Below are positions 1-8,093 of a stretch of DNA of 54,653 nucleotides, one piece after another. The stretch spans positions 1-54,653 of the forward strand of contig CAIJXV010000120.1 in the NCBI GenBank assembly GCA_903824675.1, given 5' to 3'. Position 1 is the stretch's first letter. Each line of letters opens with the position of its first letter. The position numbers and the translations under genes were made by a program. The DNA comes from an uncultured bacterium (GTDB taxonomy: Bacteria; Verrucomicrobiota; Kiritimatiellia; CAIKKV01; CAIJXV01). The notes under the pieces were generated by a model that did not search any database, was not told the DNA's origin, and saw only the letters and a list, made by a program, of their open reading frames with translations.

Positions 1-310
1 AATGTACCGACTGGCAATCCGTCCTCCCCCACTCTCCCCTCCGACCAAACCAATTGGCAGACTGAATGCGCCCTACACCCTTGGCAAACTAAATGCGCCC
101 CTTCCGCCCATAGGGGGTCGCAGTTAGTTTGTCAATTCACCCATTTCTAAAGAGTCTTGACATCGTGAAGAAAGTGGTTGCGGGAACGCCTCGGCGTGAT
201 ACACTCAACGCAGGTAGGTGGCGATAAATGATGCGGCCCAGCCACTGCGCTGCGGGTCAAGCAGGAAATCTCGGATCCGAAAAACGGCGACGTTCTGAGA
301 AGGACGGGCA
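1..310. other. Intergenic region upstream of the chemosensory operon
   Basis: No convincing gene was found. The left half carries the repeats described at 54-135. The right half is the leader of the signalling operon and ends in an AAGGA-type ribosome binding site just before the ATG at 311. A TTGACA occurs at 157-162, but no -10 box lies at a normal distance, so no promoter is assigned. Confidence 0.6.
54..135. repeat. Short direct and inverted repeats, possible transposon end
   Basis: Two 20-bp direct repeats lie at 54-73 and 81-100, with core TTGGCARACTRAATGCGCCC. They match at 18 of 20 positions and are spaced 27 bp apart. A third copy is inverted at 121-135 (reverse complement TTGACAAACTAACTG). 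Multiple short repeats of this kind occur at the ends of IS21-family elements, so the window may begin just inside or beside an element whose transposase lies to the left. No transposase is visible here, so the assignment is inference. Confidence 0.4.
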
Positions 311-1852
311 ATGAAACAAGCCGCTAACACGAGTGACCAACCGATCAGGGTCCTCTTCTTTGAGGACAACGACGGGGACTACTTGCTGGCAACGCGGCAC
401 CTCTCTCGATGCGAATCTCAGCGCTTTGACATTGAGCGGACGGAACGGATGGATAAGGGCTTGGCCCTGCTGCGCGAAGGCGACTTCGACGTCGTGCTGC
501 TTGATCTCGGTCTTCCGGATTCATTCGGGTGGAACACGCTCGACGTCGTTCGGACGGCCGCGGGGGAAACGCCCATCGTTGTCCTCACCGGCCTCAGCGA
601 CGAGACCATGGGTGTAGAAGCTCTTCGGCACGGCGCGCAGGACTACCTTCCCAAGGAAGAAATCGGAACCCAACCGCTCGTCCGAGCAATTCGCTATGCG
701 ATCGAACGCAGGAAGGTGGCGGAGTTCTCCCGGGCCAACGAGAGGCTGCAGGCAGCGGTCAGAAAACTCGAAGGCTATGAGCGCGCCCGGGCTGAGTTCA
801 TCGACAATGTCTCCCATGAACTTCGCACGCCTCTGGCCACGATGTCTTACACCATGTCCAACCTGCTCAAGGGAATTCTGGGGCCGCTCCCCGAGAAACT
901 CAGGTCATACCTTGTGATGTTTGAGGAGGAGTGTGAGCGACTCAAGGCGACGGTGGTCGACATTCTGGACATGGGGAGAATCGACGAGCAAATGCTGGAA
1001 CTCCACCGGGTGAAGGTGCCCTTCTCTTCCTGGGCGCACCGGGTATCCACCAAGCTGCGCAGCAAGGCGGATGCGAAGCATGTGACCTTGTCCCTGTCGG
1101 GCCTGGGGATTCCCGGTTTTGCGGATGCCGATCCTCTCAAACTCGAACGCGTGATGGTAAGCGTGACCCGGAATGCGATCTACTACACGCCCGAAGGGGG
1201 GCACGTGGAACTCGATGTTCACCCGGCGCGCGACGGTCGCTGGATCGAGTTGAGCGTCACGGATGACGGCGTCGGCATCCCGCCGGAACATCTGCCGAAG
1301 GTCACACAGCGATACTACCGGGTTGGCGAATTGGTGACCGGGACAGGACTCGGGCTTACGCTCTGCAAGGAACTGCTGGAGCGGCAGGGAGGCGAGATCG
1401 AACTGTTGAGTCCGCCGCCGGGCCGGAATGCGGGCACGCAGGTGCGGATTCGGCTCCCGCTTGCATCGGCTCCCACGGTCCTGGCGGTGGATGACAGCAA
1501 AACCATTCAGGCACTTCTGGATCATCACTTGAAGTCACACGGCTACAGCACGGTGATCTGCGGCAACGCCGAACAGGCACTGGAGTACCTGAAAAAGTCC
1601 CGGCCCGATATGCTCATCGTCGACGCGGTGCTGCCCGGGATGGACGGCGTGGACCTGGTCGCCAGGGTGAAGTCGGACCACGACCTGCGGCACTTGCCGA
1701 TCATCATGATCACCGGCGCCGAGGTTGACGGAGCCCGGCGGGGGATTCTGGAGGAGTTCCGCATTCCGATCCTCGGAAAGCCCTGGGTTGAAGACGAACT
1801 CATCGCCTGCCTGGAAGATGCGATTTATGGCAAATTTTACCTGCAACGCTAG
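311..1852 (+). CDS. Hybrid histidine kinase, REC-HisKA-HATPase-REC
   Basis: A soluble hybrid kinase of 513 residues. The N-terminal receiver domain (about 12-130) has its phospho-acceptor Asp at D65 in VVLLDLGLPD. A short coiled coil (about 135-160) leads to a HisKA domain with the phosphorylatable His169 in FIDNVSHELRTPL. The ATP-binding domain spans about 275-385, with N box near RNAIYY, G1 at DDGVGIP and G2 at GTGLGLTLC. A second receiver (about 388-510) has Asp438. There is no membrane segment or sensory domain, so the input is probably phosphate arriving on the first receiver. It is the first gene of the chemosensory operon. The phospho-Asp on the second receiver could exchange phosphate with the HPt protein at 10366. 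The kinase architecture is certain; the partner is inferred. Confidence 0.93.
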   Translation: MKQAANTSDQPIRVLFFEDNDGDYLLATRHLSRCESQRFDIERTERMDKGLALLREGDFDVVLLDLGLPDSFGWNTLDVVRTAAGETPIVVLTGLSDETMGVEALRHGAQDYLPKEEIGTQPLVRAIRYAIERRKVAEFSRANERLQAAVRKLEGYERARAEFIDNVSHELRTPLATMSYTMSNLLKGILGPLPEKLRSYLVMFEEECERLKATVVDILDMGRIDEQMLELHRVKVPFSSWAHRVSTKLRSKADAKHVTLSLSGLGIPGFADADPLKLERVMVSVTRNAIYYTPEGGHVELDVHPARDGRWIELSVTDDGVGIPPEHLPKVTQRYYRVGELVTGTGLGLTLCKELLERQGGEIELLSPPPGRNAGTQVRIRLPLASAPTVLAVDDSKTIQALLDHHLKSHGYSTVICGNAEQALEYLKKSRPDMLIVDAVLPGMDGVDLVARVKSDHDLRHLPIIMITGAEVDGARRGILEEFRIPILGKPWVEDELIACLEDAIYGKFYLQR

Positions 1853-1891
1853 TCCGGCGCGGCCGGGCTACAGGAACGATTGGAGGACACG

Positions 1892-2350
1892 ATGAGACCC
1901 TCTTCGTTTGCGGTGACGTTTGCGTTGGACGGGCAGCGGTACGCGCTGGATCTGTCGGCCGTGCAGTTCGTCGTGCGGGCCGTGGAGATCACACCGTTGC
2001 CCCACGCTCCCGATTGCGTGGCGGGCATCATCAACGTCCGGGGGCACGTCGTCCCGGTCTTCAACCCCCGCCGGCGGTTTCACTTGCCGGAGCGCGAACT
2101 GCGACCCGAGGACCATATCCTCCTCGCCCGGACAACGCGGCGATGGGTGGCGCTGGTGGTGGATGCGGTCGACGGCGTCGTGGAATGCGCCGGAAACGAG
2201 ACCGTGCCCGCAGATGCGGTCCTGCCGGGGACGGACTACGTGGCCGGCGTGGTGAAACGGCCGGATGGGTTGATTCTGATTCACGACTTGAACACGTTCC
2301 TGTCGCTCGACGAGGAACAGGCTTTGGAAACCGCGCTGGAACCGGCATGA
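1892..2350 (+). CDS. CheW-like coupling protein (WspB-like position)
   Basis: A single CheW domain of 152 residues fills the protein. It has the typical opening (FAVTFALDGQRYALDL), the central GIINVRGHVVPVFNP segment and LLARTTRRWVALVVDAVDGV. It should couple a chemoreceptor to CheA. The start is the ATG at 1892: GGAGG at 1882-1886 gives normal spacing, while the in-frame TTG at 1880 overlaps that site. The stop overlaps the next ATG (ATGA), so it is translationally coupled to the CheR gene. With the second CheW at 3690, the operon has two couplers flanking cheR, as in Wsp operons. Confidence 0.92.
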   Translation: MRPSSFAVTFALDGQRYALDLSAVQFVVRAVEITPLPHAPDCVAGIINVRGHVVPVFNPRRRFHLPERELRPEDHILLARTTRRWVALVVDAVDGVVECAGNETVPADAVLPGTDYVAGVVKRPDGLILIHDLNTFLSLDEEQALETALEPA

Positions 2351-3693
2351 GCCACGAAGTCTCCAATCTATTGCTGGTGCAATTCAGCGAGTTCGTTGCG
2401 GCGCACATGGGGCTGCACTTCCCGGCGGAACGCTGGCCGGATTTGCGGCGCGGGATTCGGAGCGCGGCGCCGGAGTTCGGGTACACGGATGAAGTCGCGT
2501 GCGTCCAGCGGCTGATGTCCGCGCCGTTGACCCGGCATCAGATCGAGATCCTGGCCGGCAACCTGACGGTCGGGGAAACATACTTCTTCCGCGAGAAACG
2601 GGCGTTCGAAGTGCTGACGGAACGGATCCTGCCGGAGTTGATCCAGTCGCGCCGGGGCGGCGAACAACTCCTGCGGCTCTGGAGCGCAGCGTGCTGCACG
2701 GGCGAAGAGGCGTACTCGCTGGCGATCACACTGCGGCGGGCCCTGCCGGACTTGAAGGAGTGGCAAGTGACAATCCTCGCCACGGATGTGAACTCCCGGT
2801 TTTTGCAGAAGGCGGCGACGGGCGTGTTCGGGGAGTGGTCGTTCCGAGACGCGCCGGCGTGGTTGAAAGAGCAATACTTCCGGCGCGAGGAGGGTAACCG
2901 ATATGCCATCCTGCCGGAAATCCGGCAGATGGTGCAGTTCGAGCACCTGAACCTGGCCGAGGGCTCGTACCCGTCGTTGCTGACCGACACGAACGCGATG
3001 GACCTGATTTTCTGCCGGAACGTGCTGATGTACTTCGCACCAACCCAATCGCAGCGGGTTGTCGCGCAATTGCATCGCTGTCTCGTGGACGGCGGTTGGC
3101 TGGCGCTGAGCGCGACCGAGACCGCGATCGCCTCACCCCAGCAGTTCGCGGCCGTGAACTTCGACGGGGCGATTCTTTATCGGAAGTGCGAACGGCCGCA
3201 GTCGCCGGTTGTGGCACCGGTACCACCGGTTGCCTGGCCGGTGCCGGTCGCGGAGCCGCAGCGCGTTGCGTCACCGCCGCTGGCGCCGGATGTGCCGGAC
3301 ATGATCCAGTCGACTCGCGAACTGGCGAATCAAGGACGGCTGGCGGAGGCCCTGGCGTTGGCGGACAAGCTGGTGATGGCAGAGAAACTGAATCCGGTTG
3401 CCCAGTATCTGCGAGCGATGATCGTGATGGAACAAGGCGCTTTGCCGGAGGCTTCGAAGGCGTTGCAGCGGGCGATCTACCTCGACCACGACTTCGTCAT
3501 CGCCTATTTCGCACTGGGCAATCTGGCGCGCAACGCGGGCCGGATGAAGGAGGCGGGCAAGCATTTCAAGAACGTGCTGAATTTGCTCCATCGGTACCAG
3601 CAGGATGATATTCTGCCGGAATCGGAGGGGATGTCGGCGGGGCGGTTGGCGGAGATCATCCATTCGATGCGGGAAGGGGCGCCGGTATCATGA
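2347..3693 (+). CDS. cheR: CheR methyltransferase with C-terminal TPR repeats (WspC-like)
   Basis: Chemoreceptor glutamate O-methyltransferase of 448 residues. The N-terminal all-alpha CheR domain is followed by the SAM-binding methyltransferase domain, with LRLWSAACCTGEEAYSLAI as the AdoMet motif and LIFCRNVLMYF near its end. A proline-rich linker (about 290-320) leads to about three TPR-like helical repeats (about 320-430). CheR-TPR fusions are typical of alternative-function chemosensory systems such as WspC and FrzF. The start is the ATG at 2347, which overlaps the cheW stop; an upstream in-frame extension to 2014 lies inside cheW and is not credible. The stop overlaps the next gene by four bases. 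Confidence 0.93.
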   Translation: MSHEVSNLLLVQFSEFVAAHMGLHFPAERWPDLRRGIRSAAPEFGYTDEVACVQRLMSAPLTRHQIEILAGNLTVGETYFFREKRAFEVLTERILPELIQSRRGGEQLLRLWSAACCTGEEAYSLAITLRRALPDLKEWQVTILATDVNSRFLQKAATGVFGEWSFRDAPAWLKEQYFRREEGNRYAILPEIRQMVQFEHLNLAEGSYPSLLTDTNAMDLIFCRNVLMYFAPTQSQRVVAQLHRCLVDGGWLALSATETAIASPQQFAAVNFDGAILYRKCERPQSPVVAPVPPVAWPVPVAEPQRVASPPLAPDVPDMIQSTRELANQGRLAEALALADKLVMAEKLNPVAQYLRAMIVMEQGALPEASKALQRAIYLDHDFVIAYFALGNLARNAGRMKEAGKHFKNVLNLLHRYQQDDILPESEGMSAGRLAEIIHSMREGAPVS

Positions 3694-4211
3694 CCGAAGA
3701 AGAGAAACGAATCCTGAAGGCGCGGGCACTGGCGCTGGCGCGGGAGCCGGTGGTCCAGGTAACCGAGGCCCTGATCGACGTCGTCGAGTTCTCGCTGGCA
3801 ACGGAGCGGTACGGATTCGAGACCCACTACGTGCAGGAAGTGGTCCCGTTCAAGGAGCTGACGCCGGTGCCGTGCACGCCGCCGTTCTTCACCGGCATTG
3901 TCAATGTCCGCGGCCGGATGATCGCGCTGATGGACTTGAAGACGTACTTCGACTTGCCGGCCAACGGCCTGCACGACCTGCACAAGGTCATCATCCTGCA
4001 CTCGGCGGAGATGGATCTGGGCATCCTGGCGGATGATGTGGGCGGGGTCCGGAGGGTGCCGGTCAGCCAGTTGCAAGCGTCGCTGCCGACGTTGAGCAGG
4101 ATCGGGCAGGAGTACCTGCGCGGGGTGACCGGCGACCGGCTCGTGGTGCTCGATGCCGCGCGGATTCTCGGCGATCCAAAAATTATCGTCCAGGAGGAGG
4201 TGGCGACATGA
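3690..4211 (+). CDS. Second CheW-like coupling protein (WspD-like position)
   Basis: A CheW domain of about 140 residues follows a charged N-terminal helix of about 30 residues (MTEEEKRILKARALALARE). Core motifs include VEFSLATERYGFETHYVQEV, FFTGIVNVRGRMIALMDL and GILADDVGGVRRV. The start ATGA overlaps the cheR stop. N-terminally extended CheW proteins occupy the WspD position in Wsp operons. Carrying both couplers suggests one array that uses two CheW paralogues. The stop overlaps the start of a ten-codon reading frame (4208-4240) that runs into the receptor gene. Confidence 0.91.
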   Translation: MTEEEKRILKARALALAREPVVQVTEALIDVVEFSLATERYGFETHYVQEVVPFKELTPVPCTPPFFTGIVNVRGRMIALMDLKTYFDLPANGLHDLHKVIILHSAEMDLGILADDVGGVRRVPVSQLQASLPTLSRIGQEYLRGVTGDRLVVLDAARILGDPKIIVQEEVAT

Positions 4212-4240
4212 ACCAGAACCAATGGGAGATTGAGCGATGA
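4208..4240 (+). other. Possible ten-codon coupling mini-cistron between cheW and the receptor gene
   Basis: ATG at 4208 overlaps the cheW stop as ATGA. The frame reads MNQNQWEIER and ends at a TGA (4238-4240) that overlaps the receptor ATG at 4237, again as ATGA. The receptor's own GGGAG site (about 4224-4228) lies inside it. It may simply carry ribosomes across a short gap and keep translational coupling unbroken. No peptide function is claimed. Chance formation is possible because the frame is so short. Confidence 0.3.
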
Positions 4241-5964
4241 AACAAACTATCGGAATGAAAATCGGGGTTGTGTTGGTGTTGGCGCTGGCGGCGTTGGTCA
4301 TCGTGGGGACGCAATCCTACCGGGCCACCCGCCGGCTGATTACCGATGCCGGCTGGGTTAACCATACCCAACTTGTGCGCGAGGAAATCGCGAGCCTGCT
4401 GGCCGGATTACACGAGGCAGAGACGCACCAGCGCGGCTATTTGCTGACGGGCGCATCGAATTATTTGGAGACTTCCCGGGCGTCGGCAAAGGAGGTGGAT
4501 GTCCACCTCGCCTCCCTGCGCCAACTGACCTCTGACAACCCCAACCAACAACGACGGCTCGACCAGATTGATCCACTCATCAAAGCCCGGATTGACGCAC
4601 TGTGGGATGGAGCGAAGTCTCGCACGGAAAAGGGATTGGAAGGGGCGGAGCAGTACGCCGTGTCGGGGGTGGGACATAGTTTGATGGTCCAGATCCGTAA
4701 TATCACCGGTGAAATGAATAGGGAAGAAAGCCTGCTCCTGGAAAGACGGACGCGTGAATCAGCCGCCAGTACCAACTCCGCCATCAACACGATCCGATAC
4801 GGCATCCCCCTCGCGATCGTCGCGGTCTGTGCCATTGGTTTTGTACTGACGCGCAACATCACCCGCCCGCTTAAAGCCGCGACGTCCATCGCCGACCGCA
4901 TGGCCGCCGGTGACGTTTCGGTGGAGATCGAAGGGGATGATCGCAAGGACGAGGCGGGGCAGTTGCTGCAGGCGTTCAAACGGATGACCGGGTTCCAGCG
5001 CGAGATGGCCGGAATGGCCGGAAGAATCGCCGCAGGCGATTTGCATGTTCAGATCAACCCGCAGTCCGCTCAGGATCTGTTGGGTAATGCCTTCGAGTCG
5101 ATGGTGACGAACTTGCGCAGTCTGACGGGCGAAATCAGCGAGGCGGTCAACGTCCTCGGCTCGGCGTCGAGTGAGATCGTCGCCTCCACCACGCAACTGG
5201 CGGCCAGTGCCACAGAAACAGCCACGGCGGTGACCGAGACGACCACCACGGTGGAAGAGGTTAGACAAACGGCGCAAATCGCCAGTGAAAAGGCGAAGTC
5301 GGTGTCGGAGAGCGCGCAGAAGTCTGCCCAGATCTCGCAGGTCGGGCGCAAGTCCACCGACGAAACCGTCGAGAGCATGAAGCGCATCCACCAGCAGATG
5401 AGCTCGATTGCCGACAGCATGGTGCGACTCAGCGAGCAGACGCAGGCCATCGGCCAGATCATCGCCGCCGTGGACGATCTTGCGGCACAGTCCAACCTTC
5501 TCGCCGTCAACGCCGCCATCGAGGCGGCAAAAGCCGGCGAGCAAGGCAAGGGATTCACCGTCGTCGCGCAGGAGGTCAAGAGCCTCGCCGAGCAATCGAA
5601 GCAGGCGACGGCGCAGGTGCGGACGATTCTCAATGACATTCAGAAAGCCACGAGCGCCGCGGTGATGGCGACCGAGCAAGGCACGAAAGCCGTTGAAGCC
5701 GGCGTGAAACAGTCGGCGCAAGCCGGTGAGTCCATCCAGGCATTGACCGGCAGCGTGGCCGAATCGGCGCAGGCGGCGGCGCAGATTGCCGCATCGAGCC
5801 AGCAGCAGTTGATCGGCGTGGACCAGGTCGCCACGGCGATGGAGAGTATCAAACAGGCGACGGCGCAGAACGTCGCCAGCGCGAAACAAATGGAGACCTC
5901 CGCCCGCAACCTGAACGACGTGGGCCGGAAACTGAAGCAATTGATTGAACGCTACAAGGTGTAG
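4237..5964 (+). CDS. Methyl-accepting chemotaxis protein with CHASE3 sensor (WspA-like)
   Basis: A transmembrane chemoreceptor of 575 residues. TM1 (about 6-24) precedes a periplasmic helical CHASE3-type domain (about 35-180), recognisable by AETHQRGYLLTGASNYLE. TM2 (about 190-208) is followed by HAMP (ITRPLKAATSIADRMAAGDV) and a second HAMP-like segment (about 250-300). The long coiled-coil signalling domain has its hairpin tip around 405-440 (LAAQSNLLAVNAAIEAAKAG, then GFTVVAQEV). No CheB/CheR-tethering pentapeptide is present at the C-terminus (LIERYKV). CHASE3 is usually linked to envelope or cell-state signals rather than to a defined attractant. GGGAG eight bases upstream supports the start. 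Confidence 0.93.
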   Translation: MKQTIGMKIGVVLVLALAALVIVGTQSYRATRRLITDAGWVNHTQLVREEIASLLAGLHEAETHQRGYLLTGASNYLETSRASAKEVDVHLASLRQLTSDNPNQQRRLDQIDPLIKARIDALWDGAKSRTEKGLEGAEQYAVSGVGHSLMVQIRNITGEMNREESLLLERRTRESAASTNSAINTIRYGIPLAIVAVCAIGFVLTRNITRPLKAATSIADRMAAGDVSVEIEGDDRKDEAGQLLQAFKRMTGFQREMAGMAGRIAAGDLHVQINPQSAQDLLGNAFESMVTNLRSLTGEISEAVNVLGSASSEIVASTTQLAASATETATAVTETTTTVEEVRQTAQIASEKAKSVSESAQKSAQISQVGRKSTDETVESMKRIHQQMSSIADSMVRLSEQTQAIGQIIAAVDDLAAQSNLLAVNAAIEAAKAGEQGKGFTVVAQEVKSLAEQSKQATAQVRTILNDIQKATSAAVMATEQGTKAVEAGVKQSAQAGESIQALTGSVAESAQAAAQIAASSQQQLIGVDQVATAMESIKQATAQNVASAKQMETSARNLNDVGRKLKQLIERYKV

Positions 5965-5974
5965 GAAGGGCGGC

Positions 5975-8092
5975 ATGAACGGACGCGACGACGAGTTTCT
6001 GAAAACGCTGCTAACCGCCTTCCGGGGCGAGGCCGCGGAACATCTGCAGGACATTTCCGCGGGCTTGCTGGAACTGGAACGGTCGCCGGCTCCCGAGGTT
6101 GTTGAGCGCGTCTATCGCGAAGCGCATAGCTTGAAGGGCGCGGCGCGGGCCGTCAGTCAGGCCGGAGTCGAGTCGTTGTGTCAGGCCCTGGAGTCCATCT
6201 TTGCCGCGTGGAAACGACAGGAGTGGCAACCCAGCCCGGCGAGCTTCGACACGCTGCATCGCGCGACCGACTTGATCCAACACCTCGTCGAAACGCCGGA
6301 CGGCATCGAGCCGGACCGCGTGGCGCAGAGGGTGGCGGAGATCGAGACCCTGAGATCGGCTTCCCCACCGCCGGGCGCCACGGAGAAGACGGGGGGAACG
6401 GGCGAGCCGGTTTTACCGGCCGCACCGGCGTCGGACACGATCCGGGTGGCGACGCGGAAACTGGACGGCTTGATCCTGCAGGCGGAGGAGATGCTGGCCG
6501 TCAAACTCGCGGCCACTCAAAGGGCTGGCGATCTGCGCGAGTTGCAGTCGCAGTTTGCCGAACAACTCCGCGCCGCCGCTCCGGACCCGCACCACCTGCG
6601 GGTGCTGGAAGCAAAACTGAAGAAGCTGTCCCGGTCGGCCGAGCACGACAGCCACACCATCGGACGGATGGTGGACGACCTGCTGGACGGTTCGAAGAAG
6701 CTCCTGATGCTACCGTGCGCGACGTTCCTGAACGGGCTGCCAAAGCTCGTTCGCGACCTTTGCCGGGATCAGTCGAAGGAGGCGGATCTGGTCGTGCGCG
6801 GCGGCGAGGTGGAGATCGACAAGCGGATTCTCGAGGAAATGAAGGACCCGCTGATTCATCTCGTGCGCAACTGCATTGATCACGGCGTCGAGACGCCGGA
6901 GGAGCGCACCCGGCAGGGCAAGCCGGCCCGCGCAACGATCACCGCCTCGGTGACGCAGGTGGACGGCAATAAGGTGGAGATCATCGTGAGCGATGACGGC
7001 GCCGGTATCGCTGCCGGGAACATCAAGGCGGCCGCCATCAAGCACGGCCTGGTTTCGGCTGCGGAGGCCCGGCAACTGGACGAACCGGCGGCGTTGTCGC
7101 TGATGTTTCTCTCCGGCGTCTCGACGGCGCCGATCATCACGGAGATTTCCGGCCGCGGCCTGGGATTGGCGATTGTGCGCGAGAAGTCCGAGAAACTGGG
7201 CGGCCGGGTGTCGGTGCAGACGCAACCCGGCCACGGGACGACGTTCCGGATCTTGTTGCCGCTGACGCTCGCGACGTTCCGCGGGACGCTGGTGCAGACG
7301 GCCGGGCAAACGTTCGTGCTCCCGGCCGCGAACGTCGAGCGCACCGGCCGCGTGCGTGGGGCCGACATCAAAACCGTCGAGAGCAACGAAACGATTGCGT
7401 TGGACGGCCGGGCGGTGGCGCTGGTCCGGCTGGCGAATGCGTTGGAGCTGCCGGCAACCCCGGCGCCGGAGGACGAGCCGGTCTGGTTGACATTTGTGGT
7501 CGTGACGGCCGGGGAGAAGCGGATCGCATTGGGCGTGGAGGCGGTGCTCGGGGTGCAGGAGGTGCTGGTCAAGCCGCTCAGCAGACCGCTGGTGCGCGTC
7601 CGCAACATCGCCGGCGCGACAGTGCTCGGCTCCGGCACCGCGGTGTTGATTCTCAACGTCGCCGATCTACTGCAATCGGCGGCGAACGTGCGACCGGTGG
7701 CGAAGAGCGCGCCGGCGCTGGCGGTCGAGCGGAAAGCCTTGCTGGTGGTGGAGGATTCGATTACGTCGCGGATGCTGTTGAAGAACATCCTCGAATCGGC
7801 GGGGTACCGGGTGCGGACGGCCGTGGACGGGTTGGATGCGCTGAGCCTGCTGAAGACCGAGCCGTTCGACGGCGTGGTCTCGGACGTGGAAATGCCCCGG
7901 CTGAACGGGTTCGGACTGACGGATAGGATCCGGGCGGACCGGAAACTGGCGGAGCTGCCGGTGGTACTGGTGACGGCGCTCGGGTCGCAGGAGGACCGAG
8001 AACGCGGTGTGGACGTGGGAGCTAATGCGTACATCGTGAAGAGCAGTTTTGACCAGAGCAACCTGCTGGAGGCGCTACGGCGATTGGTGTGA
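5975..8092 (+). CDS. cheA: CheA histidine kinase with C-terminal receiver (WspE-like)
   Basis: Chemosensory kinase of 705 residues. The N-terminal HPt (P1) domain has the phospho-acceptor His51 in REAHSLKGAARAV, the form usual in WspE-like kinases. No separate P2 domain is evident; a proline-rich linker (about 130-160) leads to the P3 dimerisation helices. The P4 ATPase spans about 285-425 (LVRNCIDHGVETPEERTRQG, DDGAGIAAGN, SGRGLGLAIV). The P5 CheW-like domain spans about 430-565, and a receiver (about 585-705) has its Asp in VVSDVEMPRLNG. The start is the ATG at 5975 behind GGAAGGG; an upstream in-frame ATG lies within the receptor gene. The fused receiver may act as phosphate sink or as a relay to the HPt protein. 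Confidence 0.93.
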   Translation: MNGRDDEFLKTLLTAFRGEAAEHLQDISAGLLELERSPAPEVVERVYREAHSLKGAARAVSQAGVESLCQALESIFAAWKRQEWQPSPASFDTLHRATDLIQHLVETPDGIEPDRVAQRVAEIETLRSASPPPGATEKTGGTGEPVLPAAPASDTIRVATRKLDGLILQAEEMLAVKLAATQRAGDLRELQSQFAEQLRAAAPDPHHLRVLEAKLKKLSRSAEHDSHTIGRMVDDLLDGSKKLLMLPCATFLNGLPKLVRDLCRDQSKEADLVVRGGEVEIDKRILEEMKDPLIHLVRNCIDHGVETPEERTRQGKPARATITASVTQVDGNKVEIIVSDDGAGIAAGNIKAAAIKHGLVSAAEARQLDEPAALSLMFLSGVSTAPIITEISGRGLGLAIVREKSEKLGGRVSVQTQPGHGTTFRILLPLTLATFRGTLVQTAGQTFVLPAANVERTGRVRGADIKTVESNETIALDGRAVALVRLANALELPATPAPEDEPVWLTFVVVTAGEKRIALGVEAVLGVQEVLVKPLSRPLVRVRNIAGATVLGSGTAVLILNVADLLQSAANVRPVAKSAPALAVERKALLVVEDSITSRMLLKNILESAGYRVRTAVDGLDALSLLKTEPFDGVVSDVEMPRLNGFGLTDRIRADRKLAELPVVLVTALGSQEDRERGVDVGANAYIVKSSFDQSNLLEALRRLV

Positions 8093-8093
8093 T

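Noticed and set aside
157-162. TTGACA as a possible -35 box of the chemosensory operon.
   Set aside because: The sequence 15-19 bases downstream does not resemble a -10 box; the next AT-containing candidate is over 30 bases away.
4759-6054. A long open frame on the minus strand, opposite the receptor and CheA genes.
   Set aside because: It is a compositional shadow of GC-rich coding DNA. It has a low-complexity Leu/Arg/His make-up and no recognisable domain, and the opposite strand has a clear chemoreceptor.
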